Source: Desmonostoc vinosum HA7617-LM4 (GTDB lineage: Bacteria; Cyanobacteriota; Cyanobacteriia; Cyanobacteriales; Nostocaceae). From it: DNA of 64,000 bases. Below are positions 1 to 8,963 of this stretch, piece by piece. The notes under the pieces were generated by a model. It was not told the origin of the DNA. It searched no databases and saw only the letters and a program-made list of their open reading frames with translations. Every line of letters begins with the position of its first letter. The first letter of the stretch is position 1. The translations under genes and the position numbers were made by a program. The stretch is taken from contig JAHHHC010000015.1 of NCBI GenBank assembly GCA_019359515.1, positions 62,001-126,000 of the forward strand. The letters are read 5' to 3'.

Positions 1-261
1 GCAGCTGTGAGAAATCGTACAGCTTTCCGCGACACAGGAACGATTAGAAGAGCGTATCCTGGGGATTCTAATATCCGCACTACACCACGCACCACTACAA
101 ATAATCGTCCTTCTGGTTCTGGTTATGGCACCAGCACCTTGCGGCCTTCTAGCAGATCGAGTTCTACCAGACGTGACTCTGGCAGTCGTTTTGGTAGTGG
201 TACCAGTCCTAGCCGTTCCAGTCGTCCATCTGGTTTTGGCACTAGAGGCCGTCGGCGGTAG
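1..261 (+). CDS. C-terminal part of a Ser/Arg/Gly-rich low-complexity protein (partial)
   Basis: The reading frame is open from the first base of the window, so the true start lies upstream and only the last 86 codons are visible. The visible part is almost entirely Ser, Arg, Gly, Thr and Pro, ending in a basic GTRGRRR tail before the TAG stop. No catalytic motif is visible. Such tails are usually disordered and may bind nucleic acid or cell-wall polymers, but that is inference. A heptamer repeat array begins directly after the stop codon. Function unknown. Confidence 0.55.
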   Translation, partial: AAVRNRTAFRDTGTIRRAYPGDSNIRTTPRTTTNNRPSGSGYGTSTLRPSSRSSSTRRDSGSRFGSGTSPSRSSRPSGFGTRGRRR

Positions 262-306
262 GGGGATTGGGGATTGGGGATTGGGGATTGGGGATTGGGG
301 ACTGGG
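262..306. repeat. Heptamer tandem repeat (GGGGATT)n
   Basis: About six units of GGGGATT, the last changing to GGGGACT, directly follow the stop codon of the upstream gene. Short tandemly repeated heptamers like this are characteristic of Nostocales genomes. The same family recurs in this window near 10.7, 20.3, 45.8, 46.2 and 55.3 kb. Confidence 0.9.
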
Positions 307-392
307 TAAGTTTGCGTTTTGATTGACGCAAAGACGCGGGGACGCAAAGATGCCGAAGTGTCGGTCACTGTTCCCTGTTCCCTGTTCCCTTC

Positions 393-3300
393 TTACCTAT
401 ACAACCAAACTCGCAACAGTGACAGCAACTGCTCGGTATCTACTGGTTTGGTGATGTAATCAGAAGCTCCTGCTTCGATACATTTTTCGCGATCGCCCGG
501 CATGGCTTTGGCAGTTAGGGCTATTATCGGTAGTGAGCAAAATTGTGGTTGCTGGCGGATAACACGGGTGGTTTCATAACCATCCATTTCTGGCATCATT
601 ACATCCATCAAAATTATATTGATATCAGGGTTAGCTTGGAGTACTTCTATACCATCTCTGCCATTTTCAGCAAATAATACTTGCATCTGATAACTTTCTA
701 AAAAACCTGTCAAAGCAAAGATATTTCGCAGGTCGTCATCTACAATTAAAATTTTCCGTTCAGCTAAAATCGGGTCGGTTTGACGTAGTTGTTCTAAAAT
801 TTCCTGTTTGCGTTGGGGTAGGTTTGCCTGGACTCGATGTAAGAATAAGGCAGTTTCATCAAGTAAACGCTCTGGCGATCGCACATTCTTAATAATAATT
901 GTCTCTGCTAATCCCCTCAGATGGGTTTCTTCTTGTGGAGTGAGTTCTTTGCCTGTGTAGACGATGATCGGCAGTTTCATCAGGTCGGATTCTTGCTTGA
1001 TTTGCTCAATCAACTCTAACCCGCTCATATCAGGTAGACCTAAATCCAGTACAACACAATCAAACGGATTCGCTCGCAAAGTGGCTAAGGCTTCTGCTCC
1101 CGTATTCACTGCTGTAGTGTGGACATCATTGTTACCAATCAATTCAATAATACTTTGAGCTTGCACAGGATCATCTTCTATAACTAGAAGATTTTTGACC
1201 CTGCGCTCGATAAAACCTTTAATCTCGGTTAATACTTGAGTTAGGGTTTCTGGGGAAACAGGCTTTTGCAGATATGTGATTGCTCCTAGTTGTAACCCCC
1301 GTTGCTGTCTTTCATCAACAGACAGTATATGTACTGGTATATGTCTCGTCTCTGGGTCGCGTTTGAGACGATCTAGCACTGTCCAGCCATCCATCTCTGG
1401 CATGTTGATATCCAGCATGATTGCATTTGGTTTAAATTGTTGTGCTAAGGCTAAACCTTGTTTACTGCGTAATGTTGCGATCGCTTTAAAGCCCTGTTGA
1501 CGTGCCATATCTACTAAGATGCGGGCAAATTTATCATCATCTTCAATAATTAGCAAGATGCGATCGCCTGTTTCTATTATCTGGCGATCGTCGGCAATTT
1601 CCATCAACGAACTAGGCAGTATCTCAGATGATGTGTCTGTGTCTAGGGTCAAAACTGCTCTTTGATTACCTGGTAGCTCCTCAATTTTCCTGGTTTGTTG
1701 CTCAGTAGCTGGTAGCTCACTACTAGAATAAGTTGATGGTAGGTAGAGAGTAAAAGTGCTACCTTGTCCTGGTTGGCTAACTAATTCAATTCTGCCCCCC
1801 AGCATATGAGCTAGTTCACGACTGATTGATAAACCCAAGCCAGTTCCACCATATTTACGGCTAGTTGTGCCGTCTGCTTGCTGAAATGCTTCAAAAATAA
1901 TCTTCTGTTTGTCGGCAGGAATGCCAATACCAGTATCGCTAATTGCAAACGTAATCATCGCTTCACTGGTATCTTTTGCCCTGGCAATTTGTAATTTTAC
2001 GCTTCCCTGTTCGGTGAACTTAAAAGCGTTGGCTAAGAGATTTTTGAGTATTTGCTGTAAACGTTTGGGGTCATGAGAAATTGTCTTTGGTAAACTATCG
2101 TCTAGTTCAATCGAGAAGTCGAGTTGTTTATTTTGGGCAATTTGCCGAAAGGTTCGCTCTAAATTTATGTGCAAATCTGCAAATGTAATTTGCTCAACCT
2201 GAATCAACAGATTTCCAGATTCAATTTTTGCTAAATCTAAAATGTCGTTGATCAACTCCAACAAATCCCTGCCCGCAGAGTGAATTGTCCGGCTGTACTC
2301 CACTTGCTTATCGCTCAAATTGCCTTCAGCGTTATCTCCTAATAGCTGCGCTAAGATTAATAAGCTATTGAGTGGTGTCCGCAACTCGTGGGACATGTTT
2401 GCTAAAAATTCCGACTTATATTTGGAAGCTAAAGCCAATTCCTCGGCTCTTTGTTCTAATTTATGCCTTGCTTGCTCAATCTCTCGATTCTTGCGGGCTA
2501 CTTCCTGATTTTGCGCTTCTAACAATTCTGCTTTTTCTTCTAGCTCTTCATTGAGCTGCTGTAATTCTTCATTAGATTGCTTTAATTCTTCCTGCTGCTG
2601 CTTCAAGAGAAATTGAGAAGACTCCAATTCTTGTGCCTGTTCTTCTAAAAGTTGATTGGTATCTTGTAGTTCTTTTTGTCGGGTTTGCAACTCTTCTGTT
2701 AAAGCTACAGACTGCTCAAGTAGTTGCTGAGTTTGAACATTGGCAGCAATATTATTTAAAAAGACACCAATGATTTCGCTAAATTGATCTAAAAATTTTA
2801 AATGCAGTTCACTAAAGCGTTGAAAAGAAGCAAGTTCAATTACAGCTTTAACTTGCTTTTCAAATATTGTGGGAAACACAATAATATTGAGCGGTGCTGC
2901 TGCTCCCAAACCAGAATTGATGCGGATATAGTTGCCAGGAACTTCTGTGAGGAGAATTCTTTGTTTTTCTAAAGCGCATTGTCCTACTAATCCCTCACCC
3001 AAGCGAAATTGATTTGCTAAGTTTTTGCGCTCTTGATAAGCATAGCTACTCAACAATTTCAACAGAGGTTGGTTATCTACTGAGTTCATCGCATAAAAAA
3101 CGCCATGGGATGCTCCAATGAGTGGTGCAAGCTTCGACAATATCAGGCTAGATACACTTTCTAAATTTCGCTGCCCTTGGAGCATTTGGGTAAATTCAGC
3201 CAAATTAGACTTCAGCCAATTTTGTTCCTCGTTGGCTTGAGTTGTATTTCGTAAATTGGCAATCATCTGGTTAAAAGTTTTTGCCAGCAGACCAATTTCA

Positions 3301-4019
3301 TCTCGGCGATCGCTATCTGGTAAGCTAACCGATAAATCTCCATTTCTAATATTTTCTGCTACCCCAGAAACTTGTTGCAGTGGTTGGGAAATATTGCGAT
3401 TCAGCAAATATCCAATCACAACTAGGATCACAGCCAAGATAGGAATACTGTAAACAATGGTTGCCACAGTTTTTTGACTAGCAGCTTGTGCGTTTTCAGT
3501 ACGTTGCTTGAGCAGCTTATTCTCTTGCGACTGCATCGCTGAGATAATTTTGCGAATATCGTCCATCAGCTGCTTACCTAAATCCCCTTGGACGATCTTC
3601 TGAGCAGCAGCAAAATCTTGATTTTGACGTATGCTAATAGTTTCTTGCAGCTCAGCTAGCTTCCTAGCGATAAGTGGCTGTAAAATATCAAGCTGAATCT
3701 GTTGGTCAGAATTATCTGATGTTAAGCGCTGAACAGATTTGAGTTTTTGTTCTATGAGTTGAATGGCGGTGTTGTAAGGTTCTATATACTGCTTTTTTCC
3801 AGTAATTATGTAACCACGTTGCCCAGTTTCAGCATTAATCAATTGAAATTTCAGAGCTTCCAACTGATTTAACACCTCGTAGGTATGTTTTTCTCTGCGT
3901 GAAGTCTCAATCTGCTCTATGATGCTTTGATATGAGATCAGACCAATAATAGTCAGAATTGCTAAACTCAAAGCAAAAGCTGTGCCGATTTTGGTTCTAA
4001 TCTTCAAATTATTCAACAT
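393..4019 (-). CDS. Hybrid sensor histidine kinase, CHASE3-HAMP-GAF-HisKA-HATPase with three receiver domains
   Basis: A 1208-residue membrane sensor kinase. A first membrane segment lies at about residues 9-30. It is followed by a CHASE3-like sensor region with the typical QRGYIITG motif, a second membrane segment near 190-207, HAMP (to about 260), GAF (about 280-425) and a long Glu/Gln-rich coiled coil. The kinase core has its phospho-accepting His in NMSHELRTPLN (about residue 543), and the ATP-binding domain has the GTGLGLSIS G box (about 726). Three receiver domains start near 821, 945 and 1091, each with acidic pockets (IEDD, IEDD, VDDD) and a phospho-acceptor Asp. Known members autophosphorylate and relay phosphate through their receivers; the signal sensed here is unknown. 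The gene stands alone on its strand, with no output regulator beside it. The ATG start is supported by the membrane segment directly after it. Confidence 0.93.
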   Translation of the reverse strand: MLNNLKIRTKIGTAFALSLAILTIIGLISYQSIIEQIETSRREKHTYEVLNQLEALKFQLINAETGQRGYIITGKKQYIEPYNTAIQLIEQKLKSVQRLTSDNSDQQIQLDILQPLIARKLAELQETISIRQNQDFAAAQKIVQGDLGKQLMDDIRKIISAMQSQENKLLKQRTENAQAASQKTVATIVYSIPILAVILVVIGYLLNRNISQPLQQVSGVAENIRNGDLSVSLPDSDRRDEIGLLAKTFNQMIANLRNTTQANEEQNWLKSNLAEFTQMLQGQRNLESVSSLILSKLAPLIGASHGVFYAMNSVDNQPLLKLLSSYAYQERKNLANQFRLGEGLVGQCALEKQRILLTEVPGNYIRINSGLGAAAPLNIIVFPTIFEKQVKAVIELASFQRFSELHLKFLDQFSEIIGVFLNNIAANVQTQQLLEQSVALTEELQTRQKELQDTNQLLEEQAQELESSQFLLKQQQEELKQSNEELQQLNEELEEKAELLEAQNQEVARKNREIEQARHKLEQRAEELALASKYKSEFLANMSHELRTPLNSLLILAQLLGDNAEGNLSDKQVEYSRTIHSAGRDLLELINDILDLAKIESGNLLIQVEQITFADLHINLERTFRQIAQNKQLDFSIELDDSLPKTISHDPKRLQQILKNLLANAFKFTEQGSVKLQIARAKDTSEAMITFAISDTGIGIPADKQKIIFEAFQQADGTTSRKYGGTGLGLSISRELAHMLGGRIELVSQPGQGSTFTLYLPSTYSSSELPATEQQTRKIEELPGNQRAVLTLDTDTSSEILPSSLMEIADDRQIIETGDRILLIIEDDDKFARILVDMARQQGFKAIATLRSKQGLALAQQFKPNAIMLDINMPEMDGWTVLDRLKRDPETRHIPVHILSVDERQQRGLQLGAITYLQKPVSPETLTQVLTEIKGFIERRVKNLLVIEDDPVQAQSIIELIGNNDVHTTAVNTGAEALATLRANPFDCVVLDLGLPDMSGLELIEQIKQESDLMKLPIIVYTGKELTPQEETHLRGLAETIIIKNVRSPERLLDETALFLHRVQANLPQRKQEILEQLRQTDPILAERKILIVDDDLRNIFALTGFLESYQMQVLFAENGRDGIEVLQANPDINIILMDVMMPEMDGYETTRVIRQQPQFCSLPIIALTAKAMPGDREKCIEAGASDYITKPVDTEQLLSLLRVWLYR

Positions 4020-4376
4020 TGCAGCTATCTGAATCGGACTATTGATTTGATGAATATTTTAGTTTTGCTGAAGCTAAAAAAATATTTTAATGCTTCACAA
4101 AATTGATAATTTTTGATTTTCATAAAGTTGATATAACTATTTACCCATATTTTTTTACAAAAATCAATCTTTTGATAAACATAATTGATAATTATTAAAA
4201 CCACTATTTCATAAGTCTGAAGTTTTGAGTATGTTGTAGCAAACCTTGAGATAAAAAAATTAGTTCAAAAGAAGCAAATTATTAATATTCTAGTTAAATC
4301 TATCGATAGATAAATTGATACCTGACATTGAGTTATAACCTTAACTATCTAAACTAAATAAAAAATATAGTTTCCT
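4020..4376. other. AT-rich divergent intergenic region
   Basis: About 350 bases of very AT-rich DNA lie between the divergently read hybrid kinase and the small gene at 4377. It should carry both promoters, but I could not assign -35/-10 boxes with confidence. No repeat or RNA gene was recognised. Confidence 0.4.
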
Positions 4377-4610
4377 ATGGACGCAACCGATATCTTAGCA
4401 CAGCCTAAATTTTTCACAGGGCAAACAGTAGAATTTGTCGGTGGTATTGGAACCATCATTCATCACCGGTCTGATTCTGGAAGTTGGTCGTATCTTGTGA
4501 AAATGGAAATGGGTTTAGAGCCAGAAATGGGTAGGATAGGTTATGAAACTACTATTCTACTATTTGAGAAAGATATTTCCTTATCAAAAAGGATTTTAGT
4601 GGCAGTTTAA
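4377..4610 (+). CDS. Small conserved-looking hypothetical protein (77 aa)
   Basis: An ATG-started frame of 77 residues. The middle (about residues 13-50) has the alternating hydrophobic/charged pattern of a small beta-barrel, with GQTVEFVGGIGTIIHH followed by WSYLVKMEMG. This resembles the short SH3-like folds of small cyanobacterial proteins. There is no membrane segment and no catalytic motif. The base composition suits coding and the gene is isolated between two convergent or divergent neighbours. Function unknown; the fold is a guess from the pattern. Confidence 0.6.
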   Translation: MDATDILAQPKFFTGQTVEFVGGIGTIIHHRSDSGSWSYLVKMEMGLEPEMGRIGYETTILLFEKDISLSKRILVAV

Positions 4611-4860
4611 AAGGGAACACCAAAACTCCTTGCTAAAAAATATTGCGTGTAAATAATCTTAGTAATAGATTGTTAATTCCATGTAAATCACTAATGGATA
4701 AAATTGGCGATCGCCTATGCCAAACTCATACCTAAATATATGCTAGTTTCTGATAAAACCAATTAAAAACAGAGTAAAAAACTCTGTTAACGAAATATTA
4801 TACAATTATTACGCTTGAAAACTTAATATTTATTTGGCAATTACTCCAAAATGACTATTT

Positions 4861-5757
4861 TCATGTTGAGAGTAAAGTAGACTGGCTATAGATACGAAAA
4901 CTTTGCACCTTGTTACTTTCTAATATAGCTTTCGCACCAGCCATGTAAATATCGGTAGCATTTATCACTAATAAGTAATTGTCAACAGACACTTGAGATT
5001 CGTACTCTTTGACTAGATCATCAGGAACTGTAAAAGCAGCGTAGCTATTTTGAAACTCAGTAAAACCTTCTAATAAGGTAATAGTATTCTTACCAATCAC
5101 AGAGACACGACTCATAGGAAAGCCAGCTGCTCTCAACATACTCAGAGCTATCTTTGCATCTTGAAGTGTAGAAAAAACACCAACACCATACTTGTAACGA
5201 TTATTCAAAGAGATGGGTGTCTCGTAGACACCCCACTCTTGGATACCACGATTACTGAGAATTTGCTTAGCGAAATGAACTACTTCTTCCGTACCCGTTA
5301 CGATCACCAAGTAGTAACCTTGGGAGACTAAATCACTATAAACCCTCGCCTTTTGCTCAGGAATTCCTAAACCTAGCAATGCACCAGCTAGACTACCTGT
5401 AGCTGCACCGATCGCACCACCCAAAAGTGTAGAAGCGATCGTTGTTGCTTCAGCCCCGGCTAGCATAATTGGCCCTATACCAGGAAGTGCCAATAAACCC
5501 ATGCCTACAAGTAAGCCAGTTAGACTCCCTAATGCAGTGCCTGTGATAGCTCCAGCCGCAGCACCTTCCTTGGACGTATTGCCACTATGCTCTTTGACTT
5601 CAACACCAGCAATATCTTCTTGCTCCTCCGCATTCCGCGCAATCACAGAGACTTTACGCATCGGGAAATTAGAAACCTTCAGTTCTTGAAGTGCCAATTC
5701 TGCATCAGAGCGCTTAGCAAAAACGCCTACAGATCTTCGCTCTTTCTCTAAAGTCAT
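4861..5757 (-). CDS. General-stress YflT-type protein with glycine-rich membrane core
   Basis: A 298-residue protein with two copies of an YflT-like (general stress protein 17M) unit. Repeat one is at about residues 8-50 (VGVFAKRSDAELALQELK, ...FPMRKVSVIAR) and repeat two at about 190-235 (YGVGVFSTLQDAKIALSML, ...FPMSRVSVIGK). Between them, about residues 60-130 form a Gly/Ala-rich hydrophobic stretch with glycine-zipper spacing, likely two membrane hairpins. Proteins of this architecture are known as stress-induced membrane-associated proteins of unclear biochemistry. A small GlsB-type membrane protein, also a stress-associated family, lies just upstream on the same strand, so the two may be co-regulated. 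The separation of about 130 bases leaves an operon uncertain. Confidence 0.8.
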   Translation of the reverse strand: MTLEKERRSVGVFAKRSDAELALQELKVSNFPMRKVSVIARNAEEQEDIAGVEVKEHSGNTSKEGAAAGAITGTALGSLTGLLVGMGLLALPGIGPIMLAGAEATTIASTLLGGAIGAATGSLAGALLGLGIPEQKARVYSDLVSQGYYLVIVTGTEEVVHFAKQILSNRGIQEWGVYETPISLNNRYKYGVGVFSTLQDAKIALSMLRAAGFPMSRVSVIGKNTITLLEGFTEFQNSYAAFTVPDDLVKEYESQVSVDNYLLVINATDIYMAGAKAILESNKVQSFRIYSQSTLLST

Positions 5758-5889
5758 TTTATCCTTGCCAAAAGGGGTTTAAGACCCCATCCCTATTTGT
5801 TTTGTGTTGGGATATAAATTCTCTTCACAAAACGTAACCGCAAATGGCTGCTGAACGCAGCCCAAGCATTGCGAATTGCGAATTTTTGA

Positions 5890-6168
5890 TTAGACAGTAC
5901 GACGAGTTAGTAAACCCCACAGGAAAATCAACAGCATAGCACCAAGAACTGCGAATACAATGCTTCCAATTGATAAAGCCCCTACAGACGCTGCTGCTGC
6001 CGAACTACTCCCTAAAAGAATTTGACCCAGATAACCTCCAACTACAGCGCCCAGAATCCCTAATATTATGGTCGATACAATACCGCCACCTTGTTGTCCG
6101 GGATAAAAGAATTTAGCTAGTGCGCCAGCGATTAGTCCTAATATTAACCAAGCGATTATGTTAGACAC
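5890..6168 (-). CDS. GlsB/YeaQ/YmgE-family small membrane protein (transglycosylase-associated type)
   Basis: About 92 residues with three hydrophobic segments and the family's Gly-rich signatures: AWLILGLIAGALAKF at the N-terminus, then GILGAVVGGYLG and a final VLGAMLLIFLWG. I chose the GTG at 6168 rather than the more upstream ATG at 6219. A strong Shine-Dalgarno, AGAAGGAG, sits a few bases upstream of that GTG, and the protein then begins as family members do (VSNIIAWLI). Members are induced by stress in many bacteria, but their molecular role is not established. It is probably functionally linked to the YflT-like gene downstream. Confidence 0.85.
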   Translation of the reverse strand: MSNIIAWLILGLIAGALAKFFYPGQQGGGIVSTIILGILGAVVGGYLGQILLGSSSAAAASVGALSIGSIVFAVLGAMLLIFLWGLLTRRTV

Positions 6169-6420
6169 GAGTACTGCTCCTTCTGTTAAATTATGATTTA
6201 CTTGCTTTGACAATCTCATATTAAGATTTATCTGAAAATTTTCTGATCTATCTAGCGAATTAATATGAAAAATCTTTAGACACTATTTCAATATTCGTAA
6301 GAAAATTAGCGAAATAATTCAATGTATGTGATTAACGCAGGTCGCAGGTCGCAGCTACCCGCAGGGAAACCTGTTCAACCAAGTGACTCCGCTTCCCGTC
6401 GTTATACCATTTCACAAAAA

Positions 6421-6522
6421 CGGAAAATCGCGTTCTTGAAACCCACGGAGGTGGGTTTTGTCTGTATAGTCGCGATTTCTAATCGCCGGGGTTAGTATTA
6501 ATTTAGACTTTTCAAACATCCT
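6421..6522. repeat. Element A copy 1, 5'-truncated miniature inverted-repeat element
   Basis: This stretch matches the right half of the element at 18700-19121 and, in reverse, the one at 39434-39605. It carries the AAACCCACGGAGGTGGGTTT hairpin and ends in ACTTTTCAAACATCCT, the right terminal repeat. The left terminal repeat is missing here. It preserves the uninterrupted sequence TATTAATTTAGAC, the empty version of the site filled by element B at 18867. Confidence 0.75.
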
Positions 6523-6682
6523 CTAGCAGAGTATTTATTTAGATAACAAGTACAATAGAGCCGGAAATTTCAGCACTTAGATGCTTGGAAAAAGATTTAT
6601 CTCAATGTTTTAATCTTATTAAATGTGAGCCTGTTCTTAAGAGGCTAATCGGTAACTTTTTGCTAAATGGTAGTTGAAAAAA

Positions 6683-6958
6683 ATGGAAAACACACTAATT
6701 GATAAGACTTTTCGTGACAGTGAGGGCAAAATTGTTATAGCTCAGATGCCAAACCCACCGCTGATTGTTTGGGTAGTAACTAGTTTACTAGGTCTAATTT
6801 TTACAAGCGGCAATATAAATATAGTGTTGGATGTACTGTCAAATGGCTCCTTGTTTACTTGGGCATGGCTAGAATTATTTGAAGGTGTTAATTATTTTCG
6901 TAGAGCATTGGGTCTTGCTGTATTTATTGGTATTATCGCGTCCAAAATTCAGTGGTAA
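6683..6958 (+). CDS. Small hypothetical membrane protein (91 aa)
   Basis: The frame could begin at TTG 6674, but the first ATG at 6683 is the better start. Two hydrophobic segments are visible, about residues 26-45 (IVWVVTSLLGLIFTSG) and 70-88 (ALGLAVFIGIIASKIQW). A short conserved-looking loop, FEGVNYFRRALG, lies between them. This suggests a two-pass inner or thylakoid membrane protein. No family was recognised and no operon partner is adjacent; the gene is flanked by repeat elements on both sides. Confidence 0.6.
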   Translation: MENTLIDKTFRDSEGKIVIAQMPNPPLIVWVVTSLLGLIFTSGNINIVLDVLSNGSLFTWAWLELFEGVNYFRRALGLAVFIGIIASKIQW

Positions 6959-6990
6959 TTAAGAAAATACCAAAAACCTCTGAAAAATAG

Positions 6991-7038
6991 TAGGGGCGGG
7001 TTTACTGATTAACGAGGATCTTGCTAAACCTGCCCCTA
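6991..7038. terminator. Long imperfect hairpin downstream of the small membrane gene
   Basis: TAGGGGCGGGTTT and its near-perfect complement AAACCTGCCCCTA are separated by about 20 bases. The hairpin starts about 30 bases after the stop codon at 6958 and could terminate or stabilise that transcript. There is no U-tract, so it may instead be another dispersed repeat; it abuts element C copy 1. Confidence 0.4.
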
Positions 7039-7139
7039 AGCTGTTCCACATATAACTTGCATAATTAGGGCGGGCAAGATGCCCACCCCACAAGAGTTTT
7101 ATTTAATTTGATTATGTAATTTAGATGTTTTTTAGCTTA
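7037..7139. repeat. Element C copy 1 (103 bp dispersed repeat, reverse orientation)
   Basis: A 103-base unit bounded by TAAGCT and its complement AGCTTA, with an internal GGGCGGGCAAGATGCCCACCC hairpin core (positions 7067-7087). Copies of the same 103-base length lie at 14196-14298 and 56214-56316 in the other orientation. No coding capacity is visible. Confidence 0.85.
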
Positions 7140-7453
7140 TTCATTTAAGTATTTCTAAGAAATAAATTATTCAAAAATTAGATATTGTTTTGTCTGCAAG
7201 TTTCTTGCCTATTGCGATCGCACGCAGAAATACTACCATGCAAATCAAAATGTAAAACTGAGATAAACCCCAGTATTATCACTCAGGTTTTCCGCAAAAA
7301 AAGCAAGTTATTATGTATCCAATTATATATACATACTTACGTGCTAGCGAGTCACAACAAAGTTATGTGAGCATGTAAAAACTCTCATAAAGCTCTCTGT
7401 AACTAGTTTCACATAATCAAAAGACATTAAATCAAAACTCAGAAGATTTACTT
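7140..7453. other. AT-rich leader region upstream of the hydrolase/CHAT cluster
   Basis: About 310 bases without a convincing gene. A 61-codon frame here has unnatural composition and was rejected. The region presumably holds the promoter of the three-gene cluster starting at 7454; no clear box or operator was recognised. Confidence 0.35.
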
Positions 7454-8839
7454 ATGGCAATTGAAACATTTGTTGGAACTTCATTGAAATGCTATCTAAT
7501 CACTCTTGATGCTCATGGCAAAGAACGTGAAAACAATGGAGAGCTAATCAGTCAAAAGGTAGTAGATATCCTATCCAGTCATAAAGATCCCATCACAGAT
7601 GTCTTTTTGATGAGTCACGGATGGCAGGGCGACATTCCTGCGGCAAAAAGTCAATACAGCAAGTGGATTCAAGCGATGGCTAACAACCAAGCTGATATTG
7701 AAAAAATGCAACGATTGCGACCAGGGTTTCGTCCATTGTTGGTTGGTTTGCATTGGCCTAGCAAACCTTGGGGAAATGAAGACCTCAAAGGAGTATCACC
7801 GGAATCATCTATATCTTTTGATATAACAGACAATTCTCAGGAAGAGTTAATCAATCAGTATGCTCAAAACATCTCCAATACTGAAGCTACCAAAGAAGCA
7901 CTCAGAACAATTTTCACAGCTGCGGTAGAGTATGAAGTTGCGCCTGATACACTACCGTCAGAGGTGCGTGCAGCTTACGAGGTATTGATTAGAGAAGCTT
8001 CTTTGAGCAACATAGAACAAGCCGATGCATGGGGCGAAAACGAATCTTTGGATTTAGATCTCGACACCATATATCAAGCCACTCTGGCAGAGGAAGAGAA
8101 CGAAGATGTCAGCTTTGGTATTGGCGATGGTTTTAGGTCAGCGTGGGATTCCTTTTTGAACCTACCCAGATTGTTATCTTTCTGGAAAATGAAAGATTTA
8201 GCTCGTAAAATCGGTGAAACCACTGGCTCTAGTTTATTAAACAAATTCCAACAAGCGGCAGGTGATACTGTGCGATTCCATCTGATGGGGCACAGTTTTG
8301 GCTGTATCTTAGTTTCAGCCACCGTTGCGGGTAGCAAGAAAAATAGCATCAGTACCCGTCCCGTAAACTCTCTGGTCTTAGTACAAGGTGCTTTATCACT
8401 TTGGTCTTTCTGCTCAAGTATCCCCCACAGAAAAAATCTTGCTGGTTACTTTCACTCCATCATTGCCCAGAGCAAAGTTGCAGGCCCAATTGTTGCTACC
8501 CATTCTCAACATGATCAAGCTGTGAGAATGGCATATCCTGCGGCTGCAAACTTAGGATTACTTGGGGGTCAAGACATAGACTTTGATATTAATCAGAAAC
8601 TACCTGATGTTGGTGGGGTCGGAACTTATGGAATCCAGGGAGTCTATCTAGACATTATCGATGATGAAATGCACTCCCTTAAGGAACCCTACAATTTCCA
8701 ACCAGGTAAGATTTACAACCTCAAAAGTGACAAGTATATTGTCGTTCCTCATAAATTCTTAGATTTTATAGGCGCTCACAACGCCATCGATAAACCTGAA
8801 GTAGCCCATGCTATGTGGTCGGCCGCCTTTGGTAGTTAA
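7454..8839 (+). CDS. Alpha/beta hydrolase (lipase/esterase-like), first gene of the CHAT cluster
   Basis: A 461-residue protein with alpha/beta hydrolase hallmarks. [10 protein letters not shown] near residue 50 resembles the oxyanion strand. [15 protein letters not shown] (about residues 275-289) is the nucleophile elbow with Ser in G-H-S-F-G. A candidate acid lies in [11 protein letters not shown] and a candidate His in FIGAHNAI near the C-terminus. An insertion of about 150 residues, rich in Glu/Asp, separates strand and elbow. No signal peptide is visible, so it is probably cytoplasmic. It is followed after about 125 bases by a His/Cys peptidase and then a CHAT-nSTAND gene on the same strand, suggesting a three-gene unit. 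The substrate is unknown; a lipase-type effector role is inference from context. Confidence 0.8.
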   Translation: MAIETFVGTSLKCYLITLDAHGKERENNGELISQKVVDILSSHKDPITDVFLMSHGWQGDIPAAKSQYSKWIQAMANNQADIEKMQRLRPGFRPLLVGLHWPSKPWGNEDLKGVSPESSISFDITDNSQEELINQYAQNISNTEATKEALRTIFTAAVEYEVAPDTLPSEVRAAYEVLIREASLSNIEQADAWGENESLDLDLDTIYQATLAEEENEDVSFGIGDGFRSAWDSFLNLPRLLSFWKMKDLARKIGETTGSSLLNKFQQAAGDTVRFHLMGHSFGCILVSATVAGSKKNSISTRPVNSLVLVQGALSLWSFCSSIPHRKNLAGYFHSIIAQSKVAGPIVATHSQHDQAVRMAYPAAANLGLLGGQDIDFDINQKLPDVGGVGTYGIQGVYLDIIDDEMHSLKEPYNFQPGKIYNLKSDKYIVVPHKFLDFIGAHNAIDKPEVAHAMWSAAFGS

Positions 8840-8963
8840 ACCCTTTTGGGGATGCACTTCTTTTGTCGGAGACCAAGAACCCGCAGGGTACGGCTTCGCT
8901 CAGTGGCCGGGAAATAACAAACACCCATACTTCGACCTTTCCCCATTCAAGGAAATACATAAG

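Noticed and set aside
262-306. Heptamer arrays as CRISPR repeats
   Set aside because: Units are directly adjacent with no spacers, and no cas genes occur in the window.
7185-7370. Short plus-strand frame upstream of the hydrolase
   Set aside because: Unusual composition for protein, no ribosome site, and located in AT-rich leader DNA.
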